From: Parcubacteria group bacterium
GTDB lineage: Bacteria > Patescibacteriota > Minisyncoccia > UBA6257 > JACRHW01
Assembly (NCBI GenBank): GCA_016211955.1
Contig: JACRHX010000048.1
Location: 1-7,290 of the forward strand
DNA length: 7,290 bases
Reading direction: 5' to 3'
The translations under genes and the position numbers were made by a program. Position 1 is the first letter of the stretch; every line of letters starts with the position of its first letter. Below the pieces are notes generated by a model. It searched no databases and was not told where the DNA came from. It was given only the letters and a program-made list of their open reading frames with translations. This document shows positions 4,926 through 7,290 of the stretch, piece by piece.

Positions 4926-6083
4926 ATGAAATTTCTACGAGAATATACAAAAGAAGGGCTCGATGGAAAACAGGTGCTGTTGCGTGTGGATTATAATGTG
5001 GCGTTTCTTGAGCAAGAAGGGAAAAAAGTTATCTCTGATGATTATCGTATTACATCAAGCTTTGAATCTATCGATTATCTTTTAGCAAATAAAGCGAAGA
5101 TCATTATTCTCGCGCACTTTGGAGATCCTATGGGTATTGATCCGGCGCTAACCCTCGAACAAATTTATACACGCCTTAAAGAGAAATATCATGATCTTGA
5201 ATTTGCGAGATCGTTCGAGGAGCTCGGTGAAAAATTCAAAGAAAATAAACCACTTATCTTATTTGAAAACATACGTTTTTTTGAGGGAGAAAAGGAAAAT
5301 AGCGATGACTTTGCAAAAAAATTAGCATCTTTTGGATCACTTTACATAAACGATGCATTTGGTGTAAGCCATCGTGCTAATGCTTCGGTGGTTGCAATCA
5401 CAAAGTGTCTCACGAGCATTGCTGGTATACAGATGGAAAAAGAGCTCGTGAATCTCGGAAAAGTCCTTAATAATGTCACACATCCATTCGTATGTGTCGT
5501 GGGTGGCGCGAAAATAGGTACCAAGGTTCTTCTTATCAATAACCTTCTTTCGCGTGCGGACACTATACTTGTAGGCAGCGGTATTGCATGCCCGTTACTT
5601 CGGGCCCAAGGTCATGCTACAGGAAAAACGATTTTTGAGGCGATAGATGAAAATGAAATCAAATTATTGTTTGAATCGCATAAAATTTTACTTCCACAGG
5701 ATTTAGTACTCAAGACGGACAAGGGACCTACTCCTATCAAAGCAACTGATTTAAATACTATTTCTAATCAAGAATATGTTATTCTTGATGTGGGAGAGGA
5801 GACAATAAGGGAGTATACAAAATATATAGAGGGCGCTAAGACGATTGTTTGGAATGGACCTCTTGGTCTTTTCGAGGATCCTAATTTCAAAAGGGGTTCT
5901 GAAATGATAGCGCGCGCTATTGCAACTTCTCATGCCTTTAAGATCGTTGGAGGAGGGGAGACGGTGTCGCTTGTCCACGATCTTGGTCTTGCAGAAAAAT
6001 TTGATTTTGTCTCGACGGGAGGGGGGGCGATGATTTCTTATTTAAGTGGCGGGAAGCTTCCAGGAATAGAAGCCTTAAAATAA
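4926..6083 (+). CDS. pgk: Phosphoglycerate kinase
   Basis: Encodes the 385-residue glycolytic enzyme that makes ATP from 1,3-bisphosphoglycerate and ADP. Seen: RVDYNV (20-25), the DDYRI arginine (R41), AHFGDP (63-68), ILFENIRFFEGEKEN (111-125, R117), NDAFGVSHRANAS (142-154), GGAKIGTK (193-200, K196 and K200), WNGPLGLFE (309-317), GGGET (342-346) and STGGGA (363-368), ending LPGIEALK. Two positions of the basic 3-phosphoglycerate patch differ from the usual pattern: the arginine of SHLGRP is D67, and the second histidine of HRAHAS is N152; H64, H149 and R150 remain. The ATG at 4926 is chosen over an in-frame ATG at 4797 because the protein from 4926 starts exactly like the family and the extra 43 codons overlap ruvX. 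Copy B of the structured element follows its stop. Confidence 0.95.
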   Translation: MKFLREYTKEGLDGKQVLLRVDYNVAFLEQEGKKVISDDYRITSSFESIDYLLANKAKIIILAHFGDPMGIDPALTLEQIYTRLKEKYHDLEFARSFEELGEKFKENKPLILFENIRFFEGEKENSDDFAKKLASFGSLYINDAFGVSHRANASVVAITKCLTSIAGIQMEKELVNLGKVLNNVTHPFVCVVGGAKIGTKVLLINNLLSRADTILVGSGIACPLLRAQGHATGKTIFEAIDENEIKLLFESHKILLPQDLVLKTDKGPTPIKATDLNTISNQEYVILDVGEETIREYTKYIEGAKTIVWNGPLGLFEDPNFKRGSEMIARAIATSHAFKIVGGGETVSLVHDLGLAEKFDFVSTGGGAMISYLSGGKLPGIEALK

Positions 6084-6084
6084 T

Positions 6085-6206
6085 AGAACTTTTGCATTCG
6101 GCGCATTACTTCATCAAACGCTGTGGTACTCAACGCAGTACTTCTTATGTACAGCTTATTCCGTTCCTCGCGTTTTCCTCGTACTGCATCCAAATGCAAA
6201 AGTCCT
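6085..6206. repeat. Structured intergenic element, copy B (long-stem hairpin)
   Basis: It begins one base after the pgk TAA. Outer arms 6085-6101 (AGAACTTTTGCATTCGG) and 6190-6206 (CCAAATGCAAAAGTCCT) pair over 17 positions (G-U included). Then comes the same 1x2 internal loop as copy A (C6102 against A6188-T6189), then GCATTAC (6103-6109) / GTACTGC (6181-6187) with one mismatch. The core has GCTGT (6120-6124) / ACAGC (6151-6155) enclosing GTACT (6126-6130) / AGTAC (6137-6141). Blocks shared with copy A in order are GGCG, CTTC, TACTC, CGC, GTA, TACAGCT, CCGT, TCTCG/CTCG and CATCCAAA. It fills most of the 146-base pgk to RNase HI gap. A 3'-end, terminator-like or mobile role is inference. Confidence 0.8.
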
Positions 6207-6229
6207 AAATAAAGTTTCAATCAACTTAT

Positions 6230-6655
6230 ATGAATTTAGTTATATATACAGATGGGGGGTCGAGAGGAAATCCAGGCCCATCAGCCCTGGGAGCAGTTAT
6301 TGATATTGATGGGAAGAGACATGAATATGGTGAGTTTTTGGGTGTGGGAACAAACAATGAAGCAGAGTATGCCGCCGTTATTTTTGCGCTTAAAAAGGTG
6401 AAGCAGCTTGTGGGAAAGGACAAGGCCAAGGGTGAAGAAGTGCGTGTGAATATGGACTCTGAACTTATCTGCAGACAAATGAATCATGAATATAAAATAT
6501 CAGTAGATCGCATGAAAATGCTCTTTGTAGATGTTTGGAACCTTACTCTCGATTTTAAAAAAGTCACCTTCCATCATATTCCCAGAGAACAAAATAAAGC
6601 AGCAGACGCAATGGTAAACGAAGCGCTCGATAAGCAACGTAACACGTTATTTTAA
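6230..6655 (+). CDS. rnhA: Ribonuclease HI family protein
   Basis: A 141-residue RNase H-fold protein that should cleave the RNA strand of RNA-DNA hybrids (R-loops, primers). The acidic active-site set is visible: D8 in IYTDGGSRGNPGPSA, E46 in TNNEAEYAAVIFAL, D76 in VNMDSELI and D126 in REQNKAADAMVNEALD. The C-terminal HIPREQNKAAD pattern is that of the RNase HI subgroup found in many Gram-positives and archaea rather than the E. coli form, so the symbol is used in the broad sense. The first ATG (6230) is just before the first beta strand, and no Shine-Dalgarno is seen. It lies downstream of copy B and converges on rnpB, sharing the 6684-6713 terminator. Confidence 0.92.
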   Translation: MNLVIYTDGGSRGNPGPSALGAVIDIDGKRHEYGEFLGVGTNNEAEYAAVIFALKKVKQLVGKDKAKGEEVRVNMDSELICRQMNHEYKISVDRMKMLFVDVWNLTLDFKKVTFHHIPREQNKAADAMVNEALDKQRNTLF

Positions 6656-6683
6656 AAGGCTACTGGACTTTTTTATTGCATAG

Positions 6684-6713
6684 CAAAATACCGCTTTTTG
6701 GGGCGGTATTTTG
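6684..6713. terminator. Bidirectional terminator between RNase HI gene and rnpB
   Basis: CAAAATACCGC (6684-6694) and GCGGTATTTTG (6703-6713) form a perfect 11-bp stem with an 8-base loop. The T-run lies in the 3' side of the stem in both directions, so it can end transcripts of the + strand RNase HI gene and of the minus-strand rnpB. It begins 28 bases after the RNase HI stop and ends 5 bases from the RNase P RNA 3' end. Confidence 0.75.
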
Positions 6714-6718
6714 ATGAT

Positions 6719-7098
6719 GTAGGTTATAAGCCGGATTTTGTAGTTCGAAAAAATCGAACCGGTAGTTATTTATCTAGCCCTACGATTACTCGCAGGATCA
6801 TGAGCGGCACTCCTCTAGACACTTTGTAAACAAAGTATTACAGGCACGACCTTGCACTCAGTAAGGATTTAGCCGTTGCACCCCCTATGTTTCCATAGGA
6901 ATTCGTCCTCCTTCGCATAAAGCTATGGAGGACGCTTTAACCTTTTCAGGTTTTAGCGTCTCTGTTCGCACCTCTAACCTAATAATATATTAGGTTGACG
7001 GGTATTACCCGCTACTATTATCTCAATAAAATATTAAGAATGAGAGTCCGGACTTTCCTCGTTTCAATATTACATTGAACCGCAACTACCCACCTACT
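6719..7098 (-). ncRNA. rnpB: RNase P RNA (bacterial type A)
   Basis: The catalytic RNA that removes 5' leaders from precursor tRNAs, read on the minus strand. Diagnostic blocks in RNA order: P1 5' strand GUAGGU (7097-7092), P2 5' strand GGUAGUU (7090-7084), a small hairpin at 7080-7061, and GAGGAAAGUCCGG (7060-7048, the P4 5' region). Then come GUGCGAACAGAGACGC, a stem CGUCCUCC/GGAGGACG (6934-6927 with 6911-6904), CAACGGCUAAAUCC and GUGCAAGG. The 3' part has GGGCUAGAUAAAUAACUACC, giving the P4 and P2 3' strands (P2 at 6767-6761), and finally UCCGGCUUAUAACCUAC with the P1 3' strand (6724-6719). An extra 6-bp hairpin (6759-6754 / 6748-6743) sits between P2 and the CCGGCUUAU block. Length is about 380 bases; ends are set by P1 and may be off by a few bases. 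It converges on the RNase HI gene. Confidence 0.96.
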
Positions 7099-7105
7099 AA
7101 GTACT

Positions 7106-7134
7106 ATTATACTATACAATCGTACTAATGTCCA
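7106..7134 (-). promoter_or_regulatory. Promoter of rnpB
   Basis: On the minus strand TGGACA (7134-7129; five of six to TTGACA) is followed after exactly 17 bases by a perfect TATAAT (7111-7106). Transcription would start about 7-8 bases later near 7099-7097, matching the P1 5' strand of the RNase P RNA. This is the best promoter in the window, as expected for an abundant stable RNA. Confidence 0.8.
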
Positions 7135-7156
7135 GTATTCCGGCGGTATCTCCTCA

Positions 7157-7290
7157 CAACCCTGAGTAAGCACGTGTTTATCATAATAGTCCCTGAGCTA
7201 GTTTATCCTGAGCCTGTCGAAGGAAAGGGTTTCCTTTCCGCCAGAGGTGGATCAGCCTCCGGCTGAATGGTAGGCCTTCGATACACCAGA
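7157..7290. repeat. Palindrome-rich intergenic sequence at the window edge
   Basis: No gene is seen upstream of the rnpB promoter. CCTGAG occurs three times in the same direction (7161-7166, 7192-7197, 7207-7212). TCGAAGG (7217-7223) and CCTTCGA (7275-7281) are an inverted pair enclosing two hairpins: GGAAAGG/CCTTTCC (7222-7228 / 7233-7239, 4-base loop) and GCCAGAGG/CCTCCGGC (7240-7247 / 7256-7263, one mismatch). TCAGCC/GGCTGA (7252-7257 / 7261-7266) is an alternative to the latter. The segment CCTGAGCCTGTCGAAGG resembles a widespread intergenic palindromic repeat known in many bacterial genomes; that is recollection, not a search result. It is more GC-rich than its surroundings and continues past the edge. 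Confidence 0.5.

Noticed and set aside
6038..6220. Minus-strand 60-codon frame over copy B
   Set aside because: It spans the hairpin element and the end of pgk; the translation has no family features and the segment is better explained as structure.
7188..7215. tRNA-like TAGCTCAG on the minus strand near the right edge
   Set aside because: No acceptor stem, anticodon arm or T-arm can be placed around it; it belongs to the CCTGAG repeats.

Overview
The window looks like a core-gene locus of a Candidate Phyla Radiation bacterium (Patescibacteria), probably of the Parcubacteria type. The sequence evidence is the end of a ribosomal-protein (spc) operon ordered L18-S5-L15-SecY with no L30 gene between S5 and L15 (only 4 bases separate them), compact genes, moderate to low GC, TGA used as a stop, and almost no Shine-Dalgarno sequences. 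The phylum placement is inference from gene order, the missing L30 and the sequence style of the proteins; no search was run.

Layout. Bases 1-2724: rplR, rpsE, rplO and secY, all on +, giving three large/small-subunit ribosomal proteins and the protein-export channel. The rplR-rpsE gap (388-533) holds a 24-bp inverted repeat whose right arm covers the rpsE ATG, plus a 19-codon leader ORF with the best Shine-Dalgarno site in the window. Bases 2725-3139 are a 415-base non-coding block. It contains a 129-base long-stem hairpin element (copy A), a 12-base remnant of a similar element, a candidate promoter, and a nest of REP-like palindromes built on CCCGTTAGA / TCTAACGGG that runs into the adenylate kinase start codon. 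Bases 3140-6083: adenylate-kinase-like gene, an intrinsic terminator, methionine aminopeptidase, ruvX (4-base overlap) and pgk, which has a -10 box so close to its ATG that the message may be leaderless. Bases 6084-6229: a second long-stem element (copy B), homologous to copy A in its core and architecture but with a different outer stem. Bases 6230-6655: a ribonuclease HI. Bases 6684-6713: a terminator shared by the converging RNase HI gene and rnpB. Bases 6719-7098 on the minus strand: RNase P RNA, with a good promoter at 7106-7134. Bases 7135-7290: no gene, but a palindrome-rich intergenic sequence that runs off the edge.

Functionally the genes serve translation and its maturation steps: ribosomal proteins, nascent-chain N-terminal processing (Map), membrane insertion (SecY), 16S rRNA processing (RuvX), tRNA 5' maturation (RNase P), with adenylate balance and glycolytic ATP production (Adk, Pgk) alongside.

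The least explained parts are between the genes: a two-copy structured element whose outer stems differ in sequence but still pair over 17 bp, the REP-like nest at the adk start, and the rpsE leader. These are the best candidates for something undescribed.
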